DNA of 64,000 bases from assembly GCF_021191635.1 (NCBI RefSeq), contig NZ_JAIWPR010000002.1, positions 1 to 64,000 of the forward strand, read 5' to 3'. The DNA comes from Alterluteimonas quercicellularis. Its GTDB lineage: Bacteria > Pseudomonadota > Gammaproteobacteria > Xanthomonadales > Xanthomonadaceae. The notes beneath the pieces were generated by a model that was not told the origin of the DNA, searched no databases, and saw only the letters and a list, made by a program, of their open reading frames with translations. Of this stretch, positions 41,911-48,957 are shown piece by piece; within the stretch, counting starts at the first letter, position 1, and each line of letters opens with the position of its first letter. The position numbers and the translations under genes are program-made.

Positions 41911-43200
41911 ATGGCCGGCGACGAGGACGGCAAGGGCGGCCGCGGCGGCGGCCCGATCTCGCGCCGGCAGCTGCTGCGCGGCGGCGTCGCGCTGGGCGCC
42001 GCGGCCACGCTCGGCGGCCTGGCCGGCTGCGCCCGCGGCGACGCCGACGGCGACCCGGCCACCCGCACCGCCGGCGACGACGGCACGATGCAGCGGCAGC
42101 CGTTCCGCGGGCCGCACCAGGCCGGCATCGTCACTTCCACCCAGGCCGCCGCGGTGGTCGCCGCGTTCGACGTGCTGGGGCGCGACCGCGAGCGCCTGCG
42201 CGAACTGCTGCGGCGCCTGACCGGCCGCATCGCCTTCCTCGCCGAAGGCGGCCCGGTGCCGCGGCTCGACCCGCGCCTGCCGCCGGCCGGTTCCGGCCTG
42301 CTCGGCCCGCAGGTGTTCCCGGACAACCTCACCGTCACCGTCGGCGTCGGCGCCTCGCTGTTCGACGCGCGCTTCGGCCTGGCCGCGCTGAAGCCGCGCC
42401 AGCTGGTGGAGATGCCGGCGTTCCCGAACGACGCCCTCGACGCCGCGCGCTGCGACGGCGACCTGCTGCTGCAGATCTGCAGCAACACCGCCGAGACCAA
42501 CCTGCACGCGCTGCGCGACATCGTCAGGCACCTGTCCGGCTTCGTCAGCCTGCGCTGGACCCAGGACGGCTTCCTGCCGCCGCACACCGTGCAGAAGCTC
42601 GGCCGCGACTCGATCATCAACCTGATGGGCTTCAAGGACGGCACCGCCAATCCCGACGCCGCCGACGCCGGGCTGATGGCGCGCCTGGTGTGGGTGCAGC
42701 CGGAGCAGGGCGAGCCCGCCTGGGCGACGGGCGGCAGCTACCAGGTGGTGCGGATCATCCGCAACTTCGTCGAGTTCTGGGACCGCACCCCGCTGCGCGA
42801 GCAGGAGCGGATCATGGGCCGGCACAAGGACACCGGCGCGCCGCTGGGCATGCGCCGCGAGCACGACGTCCCCGACTACGCCGCCGACCCCGACGGCGCG
42901 CTCACCCCGCTCGACGCCCACATCCGCCTGGCCAACCCGCGCACGCCGGGCACCCGGCAGATCCTGCGCCGCGCCTTCAACTACTCGAACGGCATGACCC
43001 GCGCGGGCCAGCTCGACATGGGGCTGCTGTTCGTGTGCTACCAGTCCGACCTGGCGCAGGGCTTCGTCGCCGCGCAGACGCGGCTCGACGGCGAACCGCT
43101 GGAGGAGTACGTCAAGCCGGTCGGCGGCGGCTACTGGTTCGCGCTGCCCGGTGTGCGCGACGCCGACGGCCACCTCGGCGAGGGGCTGTTCGCAGGCTGA
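41911..43200 (+). CDS. efeB: Dye-decolourising heme peroxidase, EfeB type
   Basis: A 429-residue Tat-exported DyP peroxidase. The N-terminus has SRRQLLRGG followed by a hydrophobic stretch and a Cys-containing AGCAR. The DyP catalytic motif GxxDG is GFKDGTANP, with the distal Arg in the later VRIIRNFVEFWDR segment and the proximal His region near EHDVPDY. EfeB works in the periplasm with EfeO in acid-stimulated ferrous iron uptake. Its gene follows efeO by 10 bp. Confidence 0.93.
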   Translation: MAGDEDGKGGRGGGPISRRQLLRGGVALGAAATLGGLAGCARGDADGDPATRTAGDDGTMQRQPFRGPHQAGIVTSTQAAAVVAAFDVLGRDRERLRELLRRLTGRIAFLAEGGPVPRLDPRLPPAGSGLLGPQVFPDNLTVTVGVGASLFDARFGLAALKPRQLVEMPAFPNDALDAARCDGDLLLQICSNTAETNLHALRDIVRHLSGFVSLRWTQDGFLPPHTVQKLGRDSIINLMGFKDGTANPDAADAGLMARLVWVQPEQGEPAWATGGSYQVVRIIRNFVEFWDRTPLREQERIMGRHKDTGAPLGMRREHDVPDYAADPDGALTPLDAHIRLANPRTPGTRQILRRAFNYSNGMTRAGQLDMGLLFVCYQSDLAQGFVAAQTRLDGEPLEEYVKPVGGGYWFALPGVRDADGHLGEGLFAG

Positions 43201-43239
43201 TCGCGGCGGGGGTGCGGCCGGGCTCGTAGCGCGCCGGCG

Positions 43240-43334
43240 GTCGCGCGCGAGCGCGCTCCTACAGGGCCATGCCGTACGGCCACGGCGGCTCCAACGCGAA
43301 CCACAGCATCCGTAGGAGCGCGCTCGCGCGCGAC
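43240..43334. repeat. REP pair after efeB
   Basis: An inverse unit (43240-43262) precedes a forward unit (43312-43334): the two point away from each other, the opposite order to most pairs in the window. It separates convergent genes. Confidence 0.88.
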
Positions 43335-43357
43335 CGCCGTCCGGACAGCCGCGGGAC

Positions 43358-43732
43358 TCAGTGCCGCAGCCCGGGCCGCTTCGGCGGGCGCCGGGTGTCG
43401 TTGGTCGGGGTGACCTCGACGGTCAGGTTGAAGGTGCGCACGTCGCCGCCGAACAGCGCGCCCACGCCCACGACCTGCCGGTTGATCTCCTTGCCTTCCT
43501 CGTCCCGGATCACCAGCACCACCGCGTACTCCCAGGCGCCGCCCTCGGCCGGGTGGCGGATGGTGCCCTCCACCTGCAGCGCGTTGGTGCTCGCGCCCGC
43601 CACGCTGGCGGGCGCGTCGAAGCGCAGGTAGTGCCGGCACGACGGGCAGATCGTCGCGCTCTGCAGGATGGTGGTCTTGCAGTGCGGGCAGATGCGGGTC
43701 GAGCCCGCCGCGCCGGGCCGGGAATTGTTCAC
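43358..43732 (-). CDS. Zinc-ribbon protein
   Basis: A 124-residue cytosolic protein. The start is GTG at 43732-43730, which overlaps the bactofilin stop as GTGA. Two CxxC pairs (ICPHCK and CPSCRH, about 15 residues apart) make an N-terminal zinc ribbon. The remainder is a beta-rich domain of about 85 residues (AWEYAVVLVIRDEEGKEI, RTFNLTVEVTP). I do not recognise the second domain. Coupling to the bactofilin gene suggests a shared role. Confidence 0.82.
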   Translation of the reverse strand: MNNSRPGAAGSTRICPHCKTTILQSATICPSCRHYLRFDAPASVAGASTNALQVEGTIRHPAEGGAWEYAVVLVIRDEEGKEINRQVVGVGALFGGDVRTFNLTVEVTPTNDTRRPPKRPGLRH

Positions 43733-44286
43733 GAGGCGAGTTCGGCGTCCGCCTTCGCCTCGGCGCGGGCCGATTTCTCCTTGGCCGCGGGCGCGCTCTC
43801 CCAGCCGCACTCGACGTGGCCGCGGATCTTGGAGCCCGAGGCGACGGTCAGCGTGCCGGCCTTGAGGTCGCCGCTGAGCACCGCGCTCTCCAGCAGTTCG
43901 ACGCGCTGGGCGGACTCGATGTTGCCCTCCAGGTCGCCGGCCACGATGACCTTGTCGGCGCGCACGCCGCCATTGAGCTTGGCGCCGCGCTCGATGGTCA
44001 GGTCGCCCTGCACGTTGACGTCGCCCTTGAACTTGCCGGCGATGCGGACATGGCCGGTGCCCTCGATCTTGCCCTCGATGGTCAGGTTCGAGGCGATCAG
44101 CGATTCCTTGACCTCGGGCGTGGCCGGGGCGCGCTGGGCCTGCGACGGCGGCGCGCTCTGGGTCGGCCGGAAGTCGGCGGCGGCGGGCGGGGCCGGCGGC
44201 GGGTTGTCGCGCACGGGCGGGGCGGGATCCTGGGCGAAGGAGGGGGTGTCCTTCTTCGCGGAGCCGGGCGGGGTGAAGATGGCCAT
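43729..44286 (-). CDS. Bactofilin
   Basis: A 185-residue polymer-forming cytoskeletal protein. A Pro-rich disordered N-terminus of about 60 residues precedes a beta-helix core of short repeats: IASNLTIEGKIEG, HVRIAGKFKGDVNVQGDLTIERGA, GVRADKVIVAGDLEGNIES, ESAVLSGDLKAGTLTVASGSKIRGHV. Bactofilins assemble without nucleotides and place wall or motility proteins. A Lys/Ala-rich tail follows the core. The stop overlaps the GTG of the zinc-ribbon gene. Confidence 0.93.
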   Translation of the reverse strand: MAIFTPPGSAKKDTPSFAQDPAPPVRDNPPPAPPAAADFRPTQSAPPSQAQRAPATPEVKESLIASNLTIEGKIEGTGHVRIAGKFKGDVNVQGDLTIERGAKLNGGVRADKVIVAGDLEGNIESAQRVELLESAVLSGDLKAGTLTVASGSKIRGHVECGWESAPAAKEKSARAEAKADAELAS

Positions 44287-44495
44287 CGGGAGACTCCTCG
44301 GCAGAGCGTTTGAGCGGAACGGAAAGCGCGGGGGCGCCACGGCAGGAGGCCGTTGGCCGAGACTAGCACGCGAACGGGTCGGTCCCGTTGTGACCGGTCT
44401 CACCGAATTCCGGTCGCGCTCAATGCGTTACGCGATGCTGTTGAACCGCCGCCTGCGCTCCCTGCACGCCGCCTGCACGGCCGGCACCGTCCGGA

Positions 44496-46103
44496 TCACA
44501 TCCGGAACACCCCGAACCGGGCCGGCTCGATCGGCGCGTTGAGCGAGGCCGACAGTCCCAGGCCGAGCACGCGGCGGGTGTCGGCGGGATCGACGATGCC
44601 GTCGTCCCACAGCCGCGCGGTCGCGTACCAGGGGCTGCCCTGGACCTCGTACTGCTCGCGGATCGGCGCCTTGAACGCGTCCTCCTCCTCCGCGCTCCAG
44701 GCGCCGCCCTTGGCCTCGATGCCGTCGCGCCGCACCGTCGCCAGCACGCTGGCGGCCTGCTCGCCGCCCATCACGCTGATCCGCGCGTTCGGCCACATCC
44801 ACAGGAAGCGCGCGCCGTAGGCGCGGCCGCACATGGCGTAGTTGCCGGCGCCGAAGCTGCCGCCGATCACCACGGTGAACTTCGGCACGCTGGAGCAGGC
44901 CACCGCGGTGACCATCTTCGCCCCGTCCTTGGCGATGCCGGCGTTCTCGTACTTGCGGCCGACCATGAACCCGGTGATGTTCTGCAGGAACACCAGCGGG
45001 ATCCCGCGCTGGTTGCACAGCTCGATGAAGTGCGCGCCCTTGAGCGCGCTCTCGGAGAACAGGATGCCGTTGTTGGCGATCACGCCCACCGGGTAGCCGT
45101 GCAGGTGCGCGAAGCCGGTGACCAGGGTCTTGCCGTAGCGCGCCTTGAACTCCTGCAGCTCGCTGCCGTCGACGATGCGCGCGATCACCTCGCGCACGTC
45201 GAACGGGCGGCGGGTGTCCTTCGGCACGATGCCGTACAGTTCCTCGGCCGGGTGCAGCGGCTCGCACGGCGCGCGCACCGCCAGCTCCACCCGCTTGCGG
45301 CGGTTGAAGCCGGCCACGATGTCGCGCGCGATCTGCAGCGCGTGGCGGTCGTCCTCGGCGAAGTGGTCGGCCACGCCGGACACGCTGGTGTGCACGTCGG
45401 CGCCGCCCAGCGACTCGGCGTCCACCACCTCGCCGGTGGCCGCCTTCACCAGCGGCGGCCCGCCGAGGAAGATCGTGCCCTGTTCCTTGACGATCACCGA
45501 CTCGTCGCACATCGCCGGCACGTAGGCGCCGCCGGCGGTGCACGAGCCCATCACCACCGCCACCTGCGGGACGTTCTCCGCGCTGAGCCGCGCCTGGTTG
45601 TAGAAGATGCGGCCGAAGTGCTCCTTGTCCGGGAACACCTCGTCCTGCATCGGCAGGAAGGCACCGCCGGAATCGACCAGGTACACGCAGGGCAGGCGGT
45701 TCTCGCGCGCGATCTCCTGCGCGCGCAGGTGCTTCTTGATGGTCATCGGGAAGTAGGTCCCGCCCTTGACGGTGGCGTCGTTGGCCACGATCACCACCTC
45801 CAGCCCGGCGACCCGCCCGATGCCGCAGATGAGCCCCGCCGCCGGCGCGGCGTCGTCGTACATGCCCTCGGCCGCCAGCGGCGCGATCTCCAGGAACGGC
45901 GAGCCCGGATCGAGCAGGGCCAGCACGCGCTCGCGCGGCGGCAGCTTGCCGCGCGCGGCGTGGCGCTGCTGCGCGGCCTCGCCGCCGCCCGCCTGCGCGC
46001 GCGTCAGGCGCTGCGACAGCTCGTCGGCGAGCGCGCGGTGGTAGGCGGCGTTGTCCTGGAAGTCGGACGAGCGGGGGTCGAGGCGGGTCTCGAGAACGGG
46101 CAT
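44496..46103 (-). CDS. 3-methylcrotonyl-CoA carboxylase, beta (carboxyltransferase) subunit
   Basis: A 535-residue carboxyltransferase (LiuB/MccB type). Both crotonase-like halves are seen: the N-half with [26 protein letters not shown] and [15 protein letters not shown], and the C-half with [22 protein letters not shown] and [16 protein letters not shown]. It transfers carboxyl from biotin on the alpha subunit to methylcrotonyl-CoA. The alpha subunit gene is 4.4 kb away, with the efe genes and bactofilin between, so the pathway is not one operon here. Confidence 0.95.
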   Translation of the reverse strand: MPVLETRLDPRSSDFQDNAAYHRALADELSQRLTRAQAGGGEAAQQRHAARGKLPPRERVLALLDPGSPFLEIAPLAAEGMYDDAAPAAGLICGIGRVAGLEVVIVANDATVKGGTYFPMTIKKHLRAQEIARENRLPCVYLVDSGGAFLPMQDEVFPDKEHFGRIFYNQARLSAENVPQVAVVMGSCTAGGAYVPAMCDESVIVKEQGTIFLGGPPLVKAATGEVVDAESLGGADVHTSVSGVADHFAEDDRHALQIARDIVAGFNRRKRVELAVRAPCEPLHPAEELYGIVPKDTRRPFDVREVIARIVDGSELQEFKARYGKTLVTGFAHLHGYPVGVIANNGILFSESALKGAHFIELCNQRGIPLVFLQNITGFMVGRKYENAGIAKDGAKMVTAVACSSVPKFTVVIGGSFGAGNYAMCGRAYGARFLWMWPNARISVMGGEQAASVLATVRRDGIEAKGGAWSAEEEDAFKAPIREQYEVQGSPWYATARLWDDGIVDPADTRRVLGLGLSASLNAPIEPARFGVFRM

Positions 46104-46190
46104 GGGCGGCGTGGCGGCGCGGGAAGGCGACAGGATACCCGGGCCGGCCGTGGGCGCGTGGATGGGCCACACCCTCCGGCCGAGCGGCCT

Positions 46191-46279
46191 GTAGGAGCGC
46201 GCTCGCGCGCGAAGCTCTTTTTCCCGCCGATAACGCGAGGGACGCAAAGGAAGAGCGTCGCGCGCGAGCGCGCTCCTAC
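46191..46279. repeat. REP pair upstream of mccB
   Basis: A forward unit (46191-46212) and an inverse unit (46257-46279). The spacer ends carry matching GCTCTT and AAGAGC, lengthening the hairpin. Confidence 0.88.
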
Positions 46280-46286
46280 ACAAGAA

Positions 46287-46313
46287 GAAGGCCCGCGGCG
46301 GGCGCGGGCCTTC
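46287..46313 (-). terminator. Terminator of the Ala-rich lipoprotein gene at 46336
   Basis: GAAGGCCCGC (46287-46296) pairs with GCGGGCCTTC (46304-46313). On the minus strand the stem is followed by TTCTTG. It lies 22 bp beyond the stop of the lipoprotein gene. Confidence 0.75.
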
Positions 46314-46335
46314 GATGTCGCAGGGAGCAAGCCGA

Positions 46336-46731
46336 TCAGTTGTCGTTGTCGGTGCGCGCGTCCTGGGCGGCGTTGTCGGCGCGCTCGGCGGCGCGGTCCA
46401 GCGCGTCCGAGGTGTTGCGCGCGGCGTTCGCCGCGGCCTCCGAGGTGTCGGCGGCCGCCTCGCGGGCGGCGGCCTCGCTGCGCTCGCCGGCACGGCGCGC
46501 GGCTTCGCGGGCTTCCTCGGTGGCCTCCGCGGTGCGGGCCGCGGCGGCGTCGGCGCCGGAGGAAATCGCCTGCCCGGTCTCGTGCAGCGCGTCGCGCGCG
46601 GAGTCGCCGGCGCGCTCGGCGGCGGCCTTGGCCTCGGCGGCGTCCTGGCGGGCGGCGGCGTCGTCGGTGCGGTTGCATGCGGACAGGCCCAGGGTGCAGG
46701 CGACGGCGAGAATGAGCAGCTTCTGGTTCAT
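46336..46731 (-). CDS. Ala-rich helical lipoprotein
   Basis: A 131-residue lipoprotein: signal peptide with lipobox LSAC (Cys 19), then a continuous amphipathic helix rich in Ala, Glu, Asp and Arg (repeats such as [15 protein letters not shown] and [14 protein letters not shown]), ending in an acidic tail. The composition resembles LEA-like or envelope-spacer proteins; no enzymatic motif is present. A similar but different lipoprotein is encoded 360 bp upstream on the same strand, and each gene has its own terminator. Confidence 0.82.
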   Translation of the reverse strand: MNQKLLILAVACTLGLSACNRTDDAAARQDAAEAKAAAERAGDSARDALHETGQAISSGADAAAARTAEATEEAREAARRAGERSEAAAREAAADTSEAAANAARNTSDALDRAAERADNAAQDARTDNDN

Positions 46732-47016
46732 CGGATTCTCCGGTACCCGCGAAGGGGCGTGTTGGGGACGCGCGCAGTGTTGGCAGGCCGCGGTGAAGGA
46801 GGTGTTGAAGGGCGAGGGTCCTGTTCAGCCCGTGGTGGGCCCGCGGGCCCCATCGATCGTTTTGCATGGGCGCGCGCTCGCGCGCGACATGCGCTTTCGC
46901 CGCGAGATCGGTCGCGCGCGAGCGCGCTCGTGCGGGAGATTCGATTCGGCACGCACGGCTGCGGAGTCGAAGGCGCGCGCAAACGGAAACCGCCGAGAAT
47001 CGGGCGGAGTCTCCGG
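46732..47016. other. Gene-free interval between two Ala-rich lipoprotein genes
   Basis: No gene was found. It contains a degenerate REP pair (46868-46887 and 46911-46933, the latter ending GCTCGTGC) and the presumed promoter of the downstream lipoprotein gene, which I could not place with confidence. Confidence 0.6.
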
Positions 47017-47048
47017 ACAAAAAGAAACCGCCGCAGAAGCGGCGGTTT
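47017..47048 (-). terminator. Terminator of the Ala/Asp-rich lipoprotein gene at 47091
   Basis: AAACCGCCGC (47025-47034) pairs with GCGGCGGTTT (47039-47048) around AGAA. On the minus strand the hairpin is followed by a T-rich run (TTTCTTTTTG). Confidence 0.9.
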
Positions 47049-47090
47049 CCGGTGACGCATCGGGCGCGGGCCGCGAGGCCCGCGTCGCGA

Positions 47091-47438
47091 TTAACGCTGC
47101 GGCTGCTCGTCGGCAGCCTGCTCGGCGTTGTCGGCGGCGTCTTCCGCGACGTCGGCCGCGGTCTCGGCAGCGTCGGCAGCGGCGTCGGCGGCCTCGTCGG
47201 TGGCAGCAGCGGTCGCGTCGGCAGCAGCAGCGGCGGCGGTGTCGGCAGCCACGGCGGCGGTGTCAGCGGACTCCTGGGCGGCGTCGGCCAGCGGCGCAGC
47301 AGCGGCGTCGGCCTGGGCCTGCGCTTCGGCAGCGGCATCGGCGGCGTCGGCGGCGGCGTCCTGGGCGGACTCCTGGTTCGAGCACGCGGCCAGGGCGAAG
47401 CCCATGGCCAGAGCGAGCAGAGCCTTGTTGATGGACAT
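47091..47438 (-). CDS. Ala/Asp-rich lipoprotein
   Basis: A 115-residue lipoprotein: signal with lipobox LAAC (Cys 19), then a low-complexity tract of Ala, Asp, Glu, Gln and Thr (AADAADAAAEAQAQADAAAA, TAAVAADTAAAAAADAT) expected to be one long acidic helix. No known catalytic domain. Architecture parallels the lipoprotein at 46336-46731, but the helix is more acidic and lacks Arg. It has a clear promoter with an inverted repeat and its own strong terminator, indicating a single-gene, possibly highly expressed unit. Confidence 0.82.
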   Translation of the reverse strand: MSINKALLALAMGFALAACSNQESAQDAAADAADAAAEAQAQADAAAAPLADAAQESADTAAVAADTAAAAAADATAAATDEAADAAADAAETAADVAEDAADNAEQAADEQPQR

Positions 47439-47493
47439 CGGTGTATTTCCTCGTCGTAGTTGAACAAACGCGCCAAACGTGCGCGCCGGGCTA

Positions 47494-47522
47494 CATCATG
47501 ACAAGCCCATGATGACTGTCAA
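47494..47522 (-). promoter_or_regulatory. Promoter with operator-like inverted repeat
   Basis: On the minus strand a perfect TTGACA (47522-47517) is followed at 16 bp by CATGAT as -10. The spacer and -10 are covered by an inverted repeat, CATCATG (47494-47500) and CATGATG (47508-47514), separated by seven bases. A further palindrome, TCAAGCGCGCGCTTGA (47519-47534), overlaps the -35 box. Confidence 0.65.
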
Positions 47523-47564
47523 GCGCGCGCTTGATTTTTTTCGTAAAGAGGTCGTTAACCCCCT

Positions 47565-48740
47565 TCACGCCAGTTCCACGGCGATCGCCGTCGCCTCGCC
47601 GCCGCCGATGCACAGGGAAGCGATTCCACGCTTGAGGCTGCGCGCTTTCAGGGCATGCAGCAGGGTCACGACCAGGCGCGCGCCGGAGGCGCCGATCGGG
47701 TGCCCGAGGGCGCAGGCGCCGCCGTTGACATTCAGCTTTTGGTGGGGAATTCCGAGGTCTTTCATCGGTGCCATGGCCACGCAGGCGAACGCCTCGTTGA
47801 CCTCGAACAGGTCCACGTCCTCCACCGACCAGCCCGCGCGCTCCAGCACCGTGCGGATCGCGGCGACCGGGGCGGTGGTGAACCGCTCCGGCGCCTGCGC
47901 ATGGCCGGCATGGGCGACGATGCGCGCCAGCGGCGTCAGGCCGCGCCGGGCGGCCTCGTCGGCGCCCATCAGCACGGCGGCGGCGGCGCCGTCGGAGATC
48001 TTCGAGGACGAGGCGGCCGTCAGCCGGCCCTCCTTGCCGAACGCCGCGCGCAGGGTGGGGATGCGCGACAGGTCGATCTTGCCGGGCTCCTCGTCGGTAT
48101 CGACCACGGTCTCGCCCTTGCGGCCCTTGACCGTCACCGGCACCACCTCGTCCTTGAACGCGCCGCCGGTCACCGCCTCCTGCGCGCGGCGCGCGCTCTC
48201 GGCCGAGAACGCATCGAGGTCCTCGCGGCTGAAGCCGTACTCCTCGCAGGTCTGGTCGCCGAACACGCCCATCGCCTGGCCGTCGTAGGGGTTGGTCAGG
48301 CCGTCCCAGGCCATGTGGTCGAGGAATTCCGCGCTGCCGTAGCGCACGCCGGTGCGCGAGCCGTTGAGCAGGTGCGGGGCGTTGGTCATCGACTCCATGC
48401 CGCCGGCCACCACCACCGACGACGAGCCGGCGCGGATCAGGTCGTGGCCGAACATGATCGACTTCATGCCCGAGCCGCAGACCTTGTTGATGGTGGTACA
48501 GCCGGCCGCATCGGGGATGCCCGTCGCGCGCGAGGCCTGCCGCGCCGGCGCCTGGCCCAGCCCGGCCGGCAGCACGCAGCCCATGATCACCTCCTCGACC
48601 TGGTCGGCGCCGAGGCCCGCGTGCGCGAGCGCGCCCTGGATGGCCGCCGCGCCCAGCGTCGGCGTGGGCACCCCGGTGAACTGGCCGAGGAAGGAACCGA
48701 TGGCGGTGCGCTTGGCGCCGACGATGACGACATCTTGCAT
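47565..48740 (-). CDS. Acetyl-CoA C-acetyltransferase (thiolase)
   Basis: A 391-residue degradative-type thiolase. The nucleophile Cys lies in NKVCGSGMKS, followed by GGMESMTNAPH, FEVNEAFACVAM, NVNGGACALGHPIGASGAR and the second active-site Cys in SLCIGGGEATA. It would split acetoacetyl-CoA, completing the route from leucine via HMG-CoA lyase, or make it for other uses. A promoter is visible upstream on the same strand. It is divergent from the autotransporter gene. Confidence 0.95.
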   Translation of the reverse strand: MQDVVIVGAKRTAIGSFLGQFTGVPTPTLGAAAIQGALAHAGLGADQVEEVIMGCVLPAGLGQAPARQASRATGIPDAAGCTTINKVCGSGMKSIMFGHDLIRAGSSSVVVAGGMESMTNAPHLLNGSRTGVRYGSAEFLDHMAWDGLTNPYDGQAMGVFGDQTCEEYGFSREDLDAFSAESARRAQEAVTGGAFKDEVVPVTVKGRKGETVVDTDEEPGKIDLSRIPTLRAAFGKEGRLTAASSSKISDGAAAAVLMGADEAARRGLTPLARIVAHAGHAQAPERFTTAPVAAIRTVLERAGWSVEDVDLFEVNEAFACVAMAPMKDLGIPHQKLNVNGGACALGHPIGASGARLVVTLLHALKARSLKRGIASLCIGGGEATAIAVELA

Positions 48741-48784
48741 GGCGAACTCCGGAGTCTGGCCCGGGCGGGCAGCAGGAACCGCGA

Positions 48785-48814
48785 TTATCCCGCCGCGCCG
48801 GGGCGCGCGGCAAA
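48785..48814 (-). promoter_or_regulatory. Thiolase promoter
   Basis: On the minus strand TTGCCG (48814-48809) and GATAAT (48790-48785) are spaced by 18 bp, giving a start about 38 bp before the ATG. Confidence 0.6.
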
Positions 48815-48957
48815 CCGCCGCCCGGGGGCGGCATTTCGGGCGGGATGCGCGAATCAGGCAGCCGGTCGCACCGCAGAGGTGGCAGGCGCGCGCGCCAGCG
48901 GGTATAGATGGGCCCGGTCGCGCGGTGGGCGCGAGGGGTCCAGGGAGAGAGGGAGTC

